Shown here piece after piece: positions 16,170-24,202 of a DNA stretch of 38,969 bases. Source of the stretch: an uncultured Porphyromonas sp. GTDB lineage: Bacteria > Bacteroidota > Bacteroidia > Bacteroidales > Porphyromonadaceae. A program made the translations under genes and the position numbers. The stretch spans positions 1 to 38,969 of the forward strand of contig CAJPPK010000017.1 in the NCBI GenBank assembly GCA_905372565.1, written 5' to 3'. The notes below the pieces were generated by a model that made no database searches, was not told the origin of the DNA, and saw only the letters and a program-made list of their open reading frames with translations. How positions within the stretch are numbered: position 1 is the stretch's first letter; each line of letters starts with the position of its first letter.

Positions 16170-16733
16170 CTAACCTAGACCCTCTGCTTCCGGGAAGTGT
16201 ATCGCTTCCCTCCCCTCACGATACCTTGCCTCCAGATCCAGGAGATATTCTTTCGCTAGACGCCCACCTCGGTAGCCAGAGAAGCTCCCCGTCTTCCCCA
16301 CCACACGATGGCAAGGGATGATGATAGATAGCCGATTAGCCCCCGTAGCTGTGCCTACTGCTTGGAAGGCTTTAGCCCGACCAACTACTTCAGCCAGCGC
16401 TCCGTAGGTGCAGGTCTCGCCATAGGGGATAAGACCGATAGCCTGCCAGACCGATCGCTGGAAGGCTGTCCCCTCGACCCGATAAGGCAAGTCAAAGGAC
16501 CATCGCTCACCCAAGAAATAAGTACTGAGCTGACTTACCGCTTCGGTGAGCACGGCTTCGTTCACAGCATCAGCCGAAGGGGCAAGAAGCTCCTCTATCT
16601 CCGATGGAGAGACGTCTCTCTCCCAAGCCGAACGCCAGTCACAGCACACGAGCTGTCCGTCACTCACCCCAAGGAGCAAGTCACCACAGGGGCTAGAGTA
16701 AAGTCTCCAGTCGGTTGATCTTTCTCTTCTCAT
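16170..16733 (-). CDS. Methylated-DNA-protein-cysteine methyltransferase (Ogt/AdaB type)
   Basis: Suicide repair protein that moves an alkyl group from O6-alkylguanine to its own cysteine. The 187 aa include an N-terminal domain of about 85 residues and the conserved C-terminal domain. This has FQRSVWQAIGLIPYGETCTYGALAE, with the helix-turn-helix and the arginine finger region, then GANRLSIIIPCHRVVGKTGSFSGYRGG, with acceptor Cys141 in PCHRV. Single gene on the minus strand between gltD-like and tRNA-Asp. The C terminus extends a little past the usual end. Confidence 0.95.
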   Translation of the reverse strand: MRRERSTDWRLYSSPCGDLLLGVSDGQLVCCDWRSAWERDVSPSEIEELLAPSADAVNEAVLTEAVSQLSTYFLGERWSFDLPYRVEGTAFQRSVWQAIGLIPYGETCTYGALAEVVGRAKAFQAVGTATGANRLSIIIPCHRVVGKTGSFSGYRGGRLAKEYLLDLEARYREGREAIHFPEAEGLG

Positions 16734-16783
16734 ACTTACGGAACAAGTCTCACGATTCGATAGTTTCCACCTCTCCTGCCACG

Positions 16784-16871
16784 AAGGTAGACCTTCAAGC
16801 TAACTAAGCTATACTTCTGTGGTCACAAAGCTCTACCTTGCTTCCCGTGAAGGTAAGGCTTCGTCCATGCA
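16784..16871. repeat. Family A 22-bp repeat array (array A2)
   Basis: Four units start at 16784, 16806, 16828 and 16850, each exactly 22 bp apart. The cores are aaggtagacctt, aagctatacttc, aagctctacctt and aaggtaaggctt. A weaker fifth unit may start at 16762. The flanking 10 bp of each unit vary. Confidence 0.75.
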
Positions 16872-16896
16872 CAAGGATTAGCCCTCGCTAGATGAG

Positions 16897-16933
16897 TTAG
16901 CCCCCACCAGCCGATCAGGCTAGTGGGGGCTAA
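16897..16933 (-). terminator. Terminator hairpin after the gltD-like gene
   Basis: Stem ttagcccccac (16897-16907) with its complement (16923-16933) and a further CAGCC/GGCT pairing inside. It lies 25 bp past the minus-strand stop at 16958. No T run follows. A second outer complement (16879-16889 with 16950-16960) reaches the stop codon. Confidence 0.55.
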
Positions 16934-16957
16934 TCCGTCTATCTATGAGAGCGAGGG

Positions 16958-18463
16958 CTATCTCAGAGCATTCTCCTCGATACGTCCCGTAAGACGCTCG
17001 TGAAGGGAAGCCGCTGCCTTACGACCGTCACCCATCGCTAGGATCACCGTCGCAGCTCCACGCACGATATCACCACCCGCATAGATCATCTCCAGCGAGG
17101 TCTTCTTCGCTTCATCCACGAGGATGTTCCCCCACTTGTTCGTCTCTAGCTGGGGCATCGACTCAGTTAGCTCCGTGCTAGCTGAGTAGCCGATACAGAT
17201 GATGACTTCGTCCACAGGGAGCATGATATGCTCTCCCGTAGGGACAGGTCGGCGTCTGCCACTATCATCAGGCTCTCCGAGCTCCATACGCTCTAGGCGC
17301 ATAGCCGTGAGCTTACCTGCTTCGTCCCCGAGATACTCGACGGGATTGTGAAGAGTGAAGAACTTCGCACCCTCTTCGTGCGCATGTTTGATCTCATCAG
17401 CACGAGCTGGCATCTCCTCTTCGCTACGGCGATAGACGATAGAGACCTCCTTTGCCCCCAGACGAAGTGCGGTGCGCACGGCATCAATAGCCGTGTTTCC
17501 TGCGCCGATGACGGCCACTCGCTTACCGGAGATACGGGGTAGCTCCTCCGACAGCTCCTCTGGCGTGAGCATATTATAGTGTGCGAGATACTCACTAGCG
17601 GTGTAAACTCCCACAAGGTCCTCCCCTGGGATGTTCATATAGTTAGCTATCCCGACTCCGGTGCCTAGGAAGATCGCTTCGAAGCCCTGCGCCTGTAGCT
17701 CCTCACACGTGACGTCCTTGCCGACCGTGGTATTCGTAACGAATCGGACGCCTAGGGCACGGAGCTTATCCAGCTCGTCTTCGATGATCGCATTAGGTAG
17801 GACAAACTCTGGGATACCATAGCGAAGGACTCCACCAAGCTGGTCTGCGGCCTCGAAGACCGTAACCTCATAGCCCCACTTGGCCATGTCGCTGGCGAAG
17901 GAGATCCCTGCTGGGCCACTGCCGACCACAGCGATCCGACGGCCTGCGCCGGCCTCCGACACCTTGGAGGACGAGGCTTCCTCTCCCGAAGCTCGATGTG
18001 CTCGCTCATAGTCGGCGACGTAGCGCTCGAGAGCGCCTATGGAGACGGCCTGCTTCTTCAAGCTAACGGGGTAGATACAGCCACTCTCACACTGCTTCTC
18101 CTGTGGGCAAACACGACCACAGACAGCAGGTAGCGAACTCGTCTGTCGGATGATCCCGACAGCCTCGAGCATCTCTCCTCGCTCGATGAGCTTAATAAAC
18201 GAAGGGATATGGATACCTACGGGACAGCCCTCCATACAGCCTGGGTTGGGGCAGTCTAGGCATCGCCGAGCTTCCGCCATAGCTTCCTCACGGGTATAGC
18301 CAAGGGCGACTTCGGAATGGAAGGAGTTGAGGCGCTCGACCATGGGGAGTTCAGCCATGGAGGTACGCTCCTGCTGACTGCGTGTCTTATTTGGCAGGTT
18401 CTTACGTAGCTCGACACGCCAGTCGAGGCTACGGCGCTCCTTGATTAACTCTTGCTTTGTCAT
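16958..18463 (-). CDS. gltD: NADPH-dependent glutamate synthase small-subunit type oxidoreductase
   Basis: An FAD/NADPH iron-sulfur enzyme that supplies electrons for glutamate synthesis, or for another partner. The 501 aa begin with an Fe-S domain: Cys68, 71, 76 and 80 (CLDCPNPGCMEGC) and Cys115, 119, 125 and 129 (CGRVCPQEKQCESGC). The FAD site follows (VVGSGPAGISFASDMAKWGY), then the NADPH site (VAVIGAGNTAIDAVRTALRLG) and the final IYAGGDIVRGAATVILAMGDGRKAA. The N terminus (NSFHSEVALGYTREEAM) matches the homotetrameric GltA/NfnL-like group better than classical GltD. No large glutamate synthase subunit or NfnA-like gene is adjacent, so a stand-alone role in electron transfer is possible. 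The gltD symbol follows common usage. Confidence 0.88.
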   Translation of the reverse strand: MTKQELIKERRSLDWRVELRKNLPNKTRSQQERTSMAELPMVERLNSFHSEVALGYTREEAMAEARRCLDCPNPGCMEGCPVGIHIPSFIKLIERGEMLEAVGIIRQTSSLPAVCGRVCPQEKQCESGCIYPVSLKKQAVSIGALERYVADYERAHRASGEEASSSKVSEAGAGRRIAVVGSGPAGISFASDMAKWGYEVTVFEAADQLGGVLRYGIPEFVLPNAIIEDELDKLRALGVRFVTNTTVGKDVTCEELQAQGFEAIFLGTGVGIANYMNIPGEDLVGVYTASEYLAHYNMLTPEELSEELPRISGKRVAVIGAGNTAIDAVRTALRLGAKEVSIVYRRSEEEMPARADEIKHAHEEGAKFFTLHNPVEYLGDEAGKLTAMRLERMELGEPDDSGRRRPVPTGEHIMLPVDEVIICIGYSASTELTESMPQLETNKWGNILVDEAKKTSLEMIYAGGDIVRGAATVILAMGDGRKAAASLHERLTGRIEENALR

Positions 18464-18522
18464 CTCATTACAATGGGAGAGCTGCGTAGTAAGCCCTCTC
18501 TAAGTGATAATAAATAGTAGAG

Positions 18523-18530
18523 CAAAGATA
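18523..18530 (-). promoter_or_regulatory. -7 element TATCTTTG for the gltD-like gene
   Basis: Minus-strand TATCTTTG lies 60 bp before the ATG at 18463, between that gene and the repeat array A3. The upstream TTTG box is not clear. Confidence 0.45.
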
Positions 18531-18578
18531 AATAAAGAACTGTGTCCTTAAAAGCTGACTTAGCCCTCCTTTCTCTGT

Positions 18579-18667
18579 AAGCATATACCTCACTCTTCAC
18601 GAAGGTCTAGCTTTCCTCTGACGAAGCTATACCTCTCTCCTTACGAAGCTATACCCTCCCTCCAGCA
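18579..18667. repeat. Family A 22-bp repeat array (array A3)
   Basis: Units start at 18579, 18602, 18624 and 18646 (spacing 23, 22, 22). The cores are aagcatatacct, aaggtctagctt, aagctatacctc and aagctataccct, all preceded by acg or gta. The array lies midway between two divergent promoters. Confidence 0.75.
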
Positions 18668-18748
18668 AACATCGACCTGGGTCGACAGGTAGAGATCTTC
18701 CTCAATTCACAGCGGATAACATCTCCTTTATTTATAACCTAAAAGCAC

Positions 18749-18756
18749 TATCTTTG
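18749..18756 (+). promoter_or_regulatory. Promoter (TATCTTTG) of the outer-membrane protein gene
   Basis: TATCTTTG at 18749-18756 with a weak TTTA (18727-18730) 18 bp upstream; the ATG follows about 40 bp later. Confidence 0.5.
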
Positions 18757-18796
18757 AGCTCGTTATTCACCAATTATTCACCTCATCCATCACTCG

Positions 18797-19597
18797 ATGA
18801 AGAAACTCTTTACTCTCCTCTTGGGGCTATGTCTTGCCTCTCCAGCACTAGCACAAAAGCCTAAGTTCACTCCTGATCATGGTGCCATACTCGATGGGAA
18901 GACGATCATCAAGGCTAACCTCACCAGCCCAATCTTCCATGAATTCAGCTTCGCCGCAGAGCGTATCCTGACGAAGGGACTCAGCTTCCAGCTTGGAGTC
19001 GCTACCATACCCAAGGGAGGGCTACCCTTTGCATCAGCGATAGATAAGGCTGTCGATATCGATGGGATGAACTTTCAGCCCTTGCGCCTTGGCTCCTTCC
19101 ACCTGACCCCAGAGCTTCGCTGGTACACAGGTGGAGGTTATGGTCACGGATTCTACCTCATGGCCTACTATCGCTACCAGAAGTACTCCATCTCAGGCTA
19201 TGACCTTAGCTACACGATCGCGAACAAGTCTGCCAGTGGAACTAAGGAGGTCAATGTCGGACTACAGGGCGACTTCAACACGAACACCCTCGGTTTTGGT
19301 CTCGGTGCTCAGTGGCTCTTCGGGCGCAACAAGAACATCGTCCTTGACTGGAACATCCTCGGCCTACACGCTGGTAGAGGGAAGTTCGACCTTACAGGGA
19401 ACATCGCTCAGGCAGGGCTCACAGCTGAGGAAATCGCTGACCTACGTCATGAGATCGCACACTCGATCAGTGGTGCCCCCTCGGTAAACCTCGGAGAGAA
19501 TGACATCCAGATCGACCAGCAGGCAGTGCGTATAAAGAACATCGCGACGCCTTGGGGATTCATCCGTGCATCCCTCTCTGTAGGTTTCCGCTTCTAG
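18797..19597 (+). CDS. Outer-membrane beta-barrel protein (DUF3575-like)
   Basis: A 266-aa secreted protein. The signal peptide MKKLFTLLLGLCLASPALA ends at an AxA site before QKPKF. The rest shows alternating strands typical of a small beta-barrel: TIIKANLTSPIFHEFSFAAE, then LTPELRWYTGGGYGHGFYLMAYYRYQ, LGFGLGAQWLFGRNKNIVLDW and a C-terminal strand ending in aromatic Phe (RASLSVGFRF). The pattern of LRWY, GFYLMAYYRY and GAQWLFG matches the DUF3575 porin-like family of Bacteroidetes. The role is unknown. Single-gene unit with its own promoter and a strong terminator hairpin downstream. Confidence 0.8.
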   Translation: MKKLFTLLLGLCLASPALAQKPKFTPDHGAILDGKTIIKANLTSPIFHEFSFAAERILTKGLSFQLGVATIPKGGLPFASAIDKAVDIDGMNFQPLRLGSFHLTPELRWYTGGGYGHGFYLMAYYRYQKYSISGYDLSYTIANKSASGTKEVNVGLQGDFNTNTLGFGLGAQWLFGRNKNIVLDWNILGLHAGRGKFDLTGNIAQAGLTAEEIADLRHEIAHSISGAPSVNLGENDIQIDQQAVRIKNIATPWGFIRASLSVGFRF

Positions 19598-19677
19598 CCC
19601 ATCCTCTAAAGTAGGGCCATAGGTACGCTGATAAGCACCTAGCCGTACCTCTCCCCTAGCTAGACCAGCTAGAGCAA

Positions 19678-19712
19678 GCGCCCCGTCTTCCACACCAAGG
19701 AAGACGGGGCGC
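19678..19712 (+). terminator. 14-bp GC-rich hairpin after the outer-membrane protein gene
   Basis: Positions 19678-19691 and 19699-19712 are perfect complements with a 7-nt loop. No strong T run follows, but the place and strength suggest a terminator. Confidence 0.6.
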
Positions 19713-19794
19713 CCGCTATATGACGACAGCTCAAAAGGAAGCAAAAGATAGACCTTCACGAGGGAAAGATAGGAGCTCGTTGCCTATTATTGAC

Positions 19795-19802
19795 TACCTT
19801 TG
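19795..19802 (+). promoter_or_regulatory. -7 element TACCTTTG for typA
   Basis: A TAnnTTTG match 28 bp before the typA ATG. A TTTG box at the right spacing is missing, so the support is partial. Confidence 0.45.
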
Positions 19803-19830
19803 TGCTCAATATATTACGTTTTAAGACAAG

Positions 19831-21633
19831 ATGCAAGATATCCGCAACATAGCTATTATCGCCCACGTTGACCACGGAAAGACGACGTTGGTGGATAAGA
19901 TGCTCCTCGCTGGTAAGCTTTTCAGGGATGATAAGGCTGCCGAAGTAGACACCTACCTAGATAATAATGACCTCGAGCGTGAACGTGGGATCACGATCCT
20001 CTCGAAGAACGTCAGTATCCGATACAAGGGTACCAAGATCAACATCATCGATACCCCAGGTCACGCCGACTTCGGAGGTGAGGTAGAGCGTGTGCTTAAC
20101 CTTGCTGACGGATGCCTCTTGCTCGTCGATGCCTTCGAGGGACCTATGCCTCAGACGCGCTTTGTCCTACAGAAAGCGATCGAAATGGGGCTCAAACCCA
20201 TCGTAGTCATTAACAAGGTCGACAAGCCCAACTGTCGTCCCGAAGAAGTACAGGATATGGTCTTCGACCTCATGTTTAGCCTCAATGCCACCGAAGAGCA
20301 GCTCGACTTCGAGACGATCTATGGCTCTGCTAAGCAAGGCTGGATGAGTAAGGACTACAAACAGCCCACCGAAGACATCACGACCCTGCTCGATACGATC
20401 CTGGAGCAAATCCCTGCTCCCAAGCAGATCGAGGGTCCCTCCCAGATGCTCATTACCTCGCTCGACTACTCCTCCTACGTAGGACGTATCGCCGTAGGAC
20501 GTGTCCACCGCGGGACCTTTAAGGAAGGCCAAGAAGTCACCCTCTGCAAGCAGGATGGGACGACCACTAAGATGCGTATCAAGGAGGTAAATATCTTCGA
20601 GGGTCTAGGCCGCACCAAGGTAGAGAGTGTCTCCTCGGGCGATATCTGTGCTCTCGTGGGGATCGAAGGCTTCGACATCGGGGATACAGTCGCAGACTCC
20701 TCTGCCCCCGAGGCACTAGAGCCCATCGCTGTAGATGAGCCTACGATGAGTATGCTCTTTACCATTAACAATTCGCCCTTCTACGGTCGTGAAGGGAAGT
20801 TCGTGACTTCCCGCCATATTCACGATCGTCTGATGAAGGAGCTAGATAAGAACCTCGCCCTTCGGGTAGAGCCTGCCGAGACTGCTGATAGCTGGATCGT
20901 CTATGGACGTGGTGTCCTTCATCTCTCGGTCCTTATCGAAACCATGCGCAGAGAGGGGTATGAGCTACAGGTAGGACAGCCCCAAGTCATCATTCACGAG
21001 GTCGATGGTGAGCGACACGAACCCGTTGAGCTCCTCACAGTCAATCTTCCCGAGGAGTCAGCGAGTAAGATCATCGATATCGTCACCCGTCGTAAGGGCG
21101 AGATGACCATGATGGAGACGAAGGGAGATCGTACCTTCCTCGAATTCAACATCCCCTCCCGTGGGATCATCGGTCTGAATAACTATATCCTGACAGCCTC
21201 GGCTGGGGAGGCAGTCCTAGCCCATCGCTTCCTAGAATACCAACCTTGGAAGGGAGATATCGAGCGTCGCACCAATGGATCGATTATCGCTCTCGAGTCT
21301 GGGACGGCCTATGCCTATGCCTTGAATAACCTCCAGAGCCGTGGACGCTTCTTCGTCTCTCCTCAAGATGAGGTCTATGCTGGTCAGGTCGTCGGGGAGC
21401 ACACCAAGGAAGGTGACCTCGGCGTCAACATCTGTAAGAGCAAAAAGCTAACGAACATGCGCGCTTCGGGAAGCGATGACAAGGTATCCCTCGCTCCACC
21501 CGTAGTCTTCAGCCTCGAAGATGCACTTGAATACATTCGCCCAGACGAGTATGTCGAAGTAACTCCCGTATCGATGCGTATGCGTAAGATCATCCTTGAC
21601 GAGACCGAGCGCAAGCGTCAGAGCCGAGGATAA
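19831..21633 (+). CDS. typA: Translational GTPase TypA/BipA
   Basis: Ribosome-binding GTPase of the EF-G family, linked to stress adaptation and ribosome assembly. The 600 aa are full length. The G domain has AHVDHGKTT (11-19), RGITI, DTPGHADFGGEVER and NKVD. Domain II follows near residue 205, and the family-specific C-terminal domain contains FNIPSRGIIGLNNYILTASAGEA and the KKLTNMRASGSDDKVSLAPP segment. Single gene with a terminator downstream. Confidence 0.98.
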   Translation: MQDIRNIAIIAHVDHGKTTLVDKMLLAGKLFRDDKAAEVDTYLDNNDLERERGITILSKNVSIRYKGTKINIIDTPGHADFGGEVERVLNLADGCLLLVDAFEGPMPQTRFVLQKAIEMGLKPIVVINKVDKPNCRPEEVQDMVFDLMFSLNATEEQLDFETIYGSAKQGWMSKDYKQPTEDITTLLDTILEQIPAPKQIEGPSQMLITSLDYSSYVGRIAVGRVHRGTFKEGQEVTLCKQDGTTTKMRIKEVNIFEGLGRTKVESVSSGDICALVGIEGFDIGDTVADSSAPEALEPIAVDEPTMSMLFTINNSPFYGREGKFVTSRHIHDRLMKELDKNLALRVEPAETADSWIVYGRGVLHLSVLIETMRREGYELQVGQPQVIIHEVDGERHEPVELLTVNLPEESASKIIDIVTRRKGEMTMMETKGDRTFLEFNIPSRGIIGLNNYILTASAGEAVLAHRFLEYQPWKGDIERRTNGSIIALESGTAYAYALNNLQSRGRFFVSPQDEVYAGQVVGEHTKEGDLGVNICKSKKLTNMRASGSDDKVSLAPPVVFSLEDALEYIRPDEYVEVTPVSMRMRKIILDETERKRQSRG

Positions 21634-21668
21634 GCAAGCTAAGTCCACACGAACAACCGATAGCATGG

Positions 21669-21718
21669 GGACGACCTGCTGTAGTCACCACTACTGAGGT
21701 CGTCCTCATCTTCTTTTT
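21669..21718 (+). terminator. Terminator after typA
   Basis: A 9-bp stem ggacgacct (21669-21677) with aggtcgtcc (21697-21705), followed by a pyrimidine-rich tail with a TTTTT run at about 21714-21718. Confidence 0.7.
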
Positions 21719-21747
21719 CCTCACTACACACTACTTACTACTACACC

Positions 21748-22938
21748 ATGTCACGTCTCCCACGCCTAGGATTGCTCCCACGCATCCTACTCGCTCTCCT
21801 CCTTGGAGTCACGCTGGGGAACTATCTACCAGCAGACTTAATCCGAGCGTTCTTGACCTTCAATGGGCTCTTCGCTAGCTTTCTCGACTTCGCCATCCCG
21901 CTGATCATCCTGGCTCTAGTAGCCGAAGCGATCGGGAGCATCGGGCATCAAGCGGGGAAAATGCTACTCTTGACAGTCGGTATAGCCTACGGATCGACCA
22001 TTTTCTCCGGCTATCTTGCCTACTTCACTGGTGTTGGGATCTTCCCACACTTGATTACGCCAGGGCAAACGAAGGCCTTAACCGAAGAAACGCTGACCCT
22101 CGCTCCCTATTTCCACATCGATATCCCACCGGTCATGGGCGTTATGACAGCCTTAGTCCTAGCTTTCATCCTCGGACTAGGGATGGCCCACCTACAGACA
22201 CGGACGTTGTCGGGGGTAATCAGCGAGTGTAAGGAGATCATCTCTGGCGTGATCGACAAGGTGATCATACCTCTCCTACCGCTATATATCTTCGGCATGT
22301 TCCTCGAGATGACTGCTAGCGGCAAGGTCCTCGGCATTCTGCTCGTCTTCATCAAGATCATCGGGATCATCTTCGCACTGCATATCGGCCTTCTACTCGT
22401 ACAATACGTCATCGCAGGCCTAGTAGCCAAGAAGAATCCCCTACGTCTACTCCTGACGATGCTACCAGCCTACTTCACAGCCTTAGGTACGGCTTCCTCA
22501 GCAGCGACTATCCCTGTGACCCTGGGCCAAACACGAAAGAACGGGGTAAGCCAAGGGGTGAGCGCCTTCGTCATCCCTCTCTGTGCGACGATTCATCTAT
22601 CGGGGAGCATGCTTAAGATCGTCTCTTGTGCCCTAGCCCTTATGCTCATGCAGGGCAATAGCCCAGACTTCGGTCTCTTCACCCACTTCATCCTGCTTCT
22701 GGGGATCACGATGATCGCCGCCCCAGGTGTACCTGGAGGAGCCATCATGGCAGCCTTAGCGATCCTACAGTCCGTCCTTGGCTTCGACCAAGCTCAGCAG
22801 GCGCTGATGATCTCCCTATACATCACGATGGATAGCTTCGGCACGGCCTGCAATGTCACAGGCGATGGCGCCATCGCCGTCATCATCGATCACCTCGCTC
22901 CCTCCACCGCCACTCCCTCTCAGCAAGATCCACTTTAG
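21748..22938 (+). CDS. Dicarboxylate/amino acid:cation symporter (DAACS family)
   Basis: Inner-membrane secondary transporter importing glutamate, aspartate, serine/threonine or C4-dicarboxylates with Na+ or H+. The 396 aa show about eight membrane spans. Family features include a serine-rich re-entrant loop (TALGTASSAATIPVTLGQ near residue 250), VIPLCATIHLSGSML, and the C-terminal APGVPGGAIMAA and MDSFGTACNVTGDGAIAVI, whose Asp and Asn bind substrate and cation. The protein is shorter than GltP. The preferred substrate is not predictable. The HAD phosphatase gene starts 11 bp after its stop, so they are co-transcribed. Confidence 0.93.
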   Translation: MSRLPRLGLLPRILLALLLGVTLGNYLPADLIRAFLTFNGLFASFLDFAIPLIILALVAEAIGSIGHQAGKMLLLTVGIAYGSTIFSGYLAYFTGVGIFPHLITPGQTKALTEETLTLAPYFHIDIPPVMGVMTALVLAFILGLGMAHLQTRTLSGVISECKEIISGVIDKVIIPLLPLYIFGMFLEMTASGKVLGILLVFIKIIGIIFALHIGLLLVQYVIAGLVAKKNPLRLLLTMLPAYFTALGTASSAATIPVTLGQTRKNGVSQGVSAFVIPLCATIHLSGSMLKIVSCALALMLMQGNSPDFGLFTHFILLLGITMIAAPGVPGGAIMAALAILQSVLGFDQAQQALMISLYITMDSFGTACNVTGDGAIAVIIDHLAPSTATPSQQDPL

Positions 22939-22949
22939 TCCCCACCCCT

Positions 22950-23702
22950 ATGATTGAGCCCAAGCACCTACAAGTCGCCCTCGAGCACTACCGCTCATCT
23001 CACCCACAGAGCTCTACTCATCCTCATCTCAAGGCTGTACTCTTCGACATGGATGGAGTGCTCTTTGACTCCATGCCCGCACATAGCCAGTCCTGGTCAG
23101 AGGCCGCTGGGAGCGTAGGGCTCCAGATGAGTCTCGAGGACGCCTATTGGTTCGAGGGACAAACAGGGTGGCACACGATCGGGCTACTCTACCAGCGGGG
23201 CTTCAATCGTAGCGCTACCCCAGAGGAGGTAGAGACGCTCTACCGACTCAAGACCGAGCTCTTCGTCAAGTATAACTCAGGGGCTATCCTCTCAGGGGTG
23301 ACCGATGTCCTCCGTGCCGTAGAGGATCTTCAGCGCTTAGTCGTGACTGGCTCGTCGCAAGAGTCGCTCTTGGAGCGTCTAGACGACGCCTTCCCTGGAG
23401 TTTTCTCCACCGATCTAATGGTCACGGGCAAGGATGTCCAGCGAGGGAAGCCACATCCCGAGCCCTATCTACGTGGGTTAGCCAAGGCCAACGTACGCCC
23501 CGAGGAAGCCATCGTCGTAGAGAATGCGCCGATGGGTGTCGAGGCTGCTGTCGCGGCGGGTATCTTCACGATCGCCGTCAACACGGGCTTACTCCCCGAT
23601 AGTGCACTCCTTGACCGAGGAGCTGACCTCCTCTTCCACACCATGGGCGAGCTGTCAGAAGCTCTTCCCACGCTCAGAGCTCTCTGGGAGCAGAAGGGCT
23701 AA
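22950..23702 (+). CDS. HAD-superfamily phosphatase (beta-phosphoglucomutase-like, subfamily IA)
   Basis: Soluble 250-aa haloacid-dehalogenase-type phosphatase. The nucleophile motif is FDMDGVLFDSM (about residues 32-42) with the two Asp residues. Motif II is VVTGSSQ, the Lys motif is in GKPHPEPYL, and the acidic motif is IVVENAPMGVEAAVAAG. Here VEN replaces the more common VED, so the third acidic group is carried by the Glu. A helical cap lies between motifs I and II. Such proteins act on sugar phosphates or nucleotides; the substrate is unknown. It is the second gene of a unit with the symporter. A long hairpin follows 53 bp after the stop. Confidence 0.9.
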   Translation: MIEPKHLQVALEHYRSSHPQSSTHPHLKAVLFDMDGVLFDSMPAHSQSWSEAAGSVGLQMSLEDAYWFEGQTGWHTIGLLYQRGFNRSATPEEVETLYRLKTELFVKYNSGAILSGVTDVLRAVEDLQRLVVTGSSQESLLERLDDAFPGVFSTDLMVTGKDVQRGKPHPEPYLRGLAKANVRPEEAIVVENAPMGVEAAVAAGIFTIAVNTGLLPDSALLDRGADLLFHTMGELSEALPTLRALWEQKG

Positions 23703-23754
23703 GTCTTCATCAGGGTAGCATTCGCCCCTCTTCCATCTACCTTTTCTCACCCCA

Positions 23755-23812
23755 ACTTCGTGCTTGGTCAGGCTTGCAAATGGCTAGCCTCCGACCAAGC
23801 ACGAAGTCTTTC
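23755..23812 (+). terminator. Terminator after the HAD phosphatase gene
   Basis: Positions 23755-23769 and 23793-23807 form a perfect 15-bp stem with an inner GGCT/AGCC pairing, followed by ctttcc. This should end the symporter/HAD transcript before the SusC leader region. Confidence 0.65.
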
Positions 23813-23820
23813 CCTCCCCT

Positions 23821-23908
23821 AAGGTTTACCTTTCTCCCCTAAAAGGTAAACCCCTAGATTAGAAAAGGATAACCTTTACTCTGACCAAGCCTATACCTCC
23901 CCAATCGC
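23821..23908. repeat. Family A 22-bp repeat array (array A4)
   Basis: Four units start at 23821, 23843, 23865 and 23887, all exactly 22 bp apart. The cores are aaggtttacctt, aaggtaaacccc, aaggataacctt and aagcctatacct. The first two units can pair as an 11-bp stem (23823-23833 with 23842-23852). Confidence 0.75.
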
Positions 23909-24002
23909 TACCCCTCCTCATCTCTTCCTCGAAGTCCGACGATAATTCTAAGGCGGATCAAGCTCGGACAAGCCGATCTTGTTACCTTAATTTTCACAAG
24001 GA

Positions 24003-24033
24003 TTTGGATGTTTGTGAAAAATATCTACCTTTG
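24003..24033 (+). promoter_or_regulatory. Promoter of the SusC/SusD leader transcript
   Basis: TTTG (24003-24006), a 19-bp spacer and TACCTTTG (24026-24033) form a full match to the Bacteroidetes consensus. Transcription should start near 24040, leaving a leader of about 280 nt before the SusC ATG, unusually long. Confidence 0.75.
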
Positions 24034-24088
24034 CAAAAATGCTCCACGATCTACGGAGCATCCAATATACTTATCCCACGACGATAAT

Positions 24089-24202
24089 ATGCAGCTATAC
24101 GCGACCACAATGATGATGCGAATGTACTTCGGCACGATGATGTGTACCGAAGCCATTTGGCGTACTCATTACTCGCGGAAGCGTATTACTGTAACGTCCT
24201 AG
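24089..24202 (+). CDS. Met-rich leader peptide (putative attenuator ORF)
   Basis: A 37-codon open frame from ATG 24089 to TAG 24202, 50 nt after the predicted transcript start. Seven of its first 18 residues are Met (positions 1, 8, 9, 10, 12, 17 and 18), including three in a row and then a pair. It has no resemblance to a functional protein. A hairpin (cttcgg at 24128-24133 with ccgaag at 24147-24152, plus cac/gtg inside) holds the second Met pair in its loop. The ORF ends in a perfect 12-bp tandem repeat (24198-24209 and 24210-24221) and is followed by an intrinsic terminator. This is the layout of a ribosome-mediated attenuator sensing charged Met-tRNA. An in-frame upstream ATG at 24008 lies before the predicted transcript start and was not used. 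Confidence 0.55.
   Translation: MQLYATTMMMRMYFGTMMCTEAIWRTHYSRKRITVTS

Larger units (their letters stand above)
18464..18796. other. Divergent intergenic region of 333 bp
   Basis: It separates the gltD-like gene (minus) from the outer-membrane protein gene (plus). It carries both -7 elements (18523 minus, 18749 plus) and the four-unit 22-bp repeat array A3 between them. No coding sequence is visible. Confidence 0.6.
23703..24088. other. Intergenic region before the SusC leader
   Basis: This 386-bp gap carries the HAD terminator, the family A repeat array A4, an imperfect 9-bp hairpin (23959-23981), the SusCD promoter (24003-24033) and a small hairpin (24039-24061) at the predicted transcript start. 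Confidence 0.6.

Noticed and set aside
24008..24088. Longer leader ORF starting at 24008
   Set aside because: That ATG overlaps the promoter and lies upstream of the predicted transcript start, so the ATG at 24089 is the first usable one.
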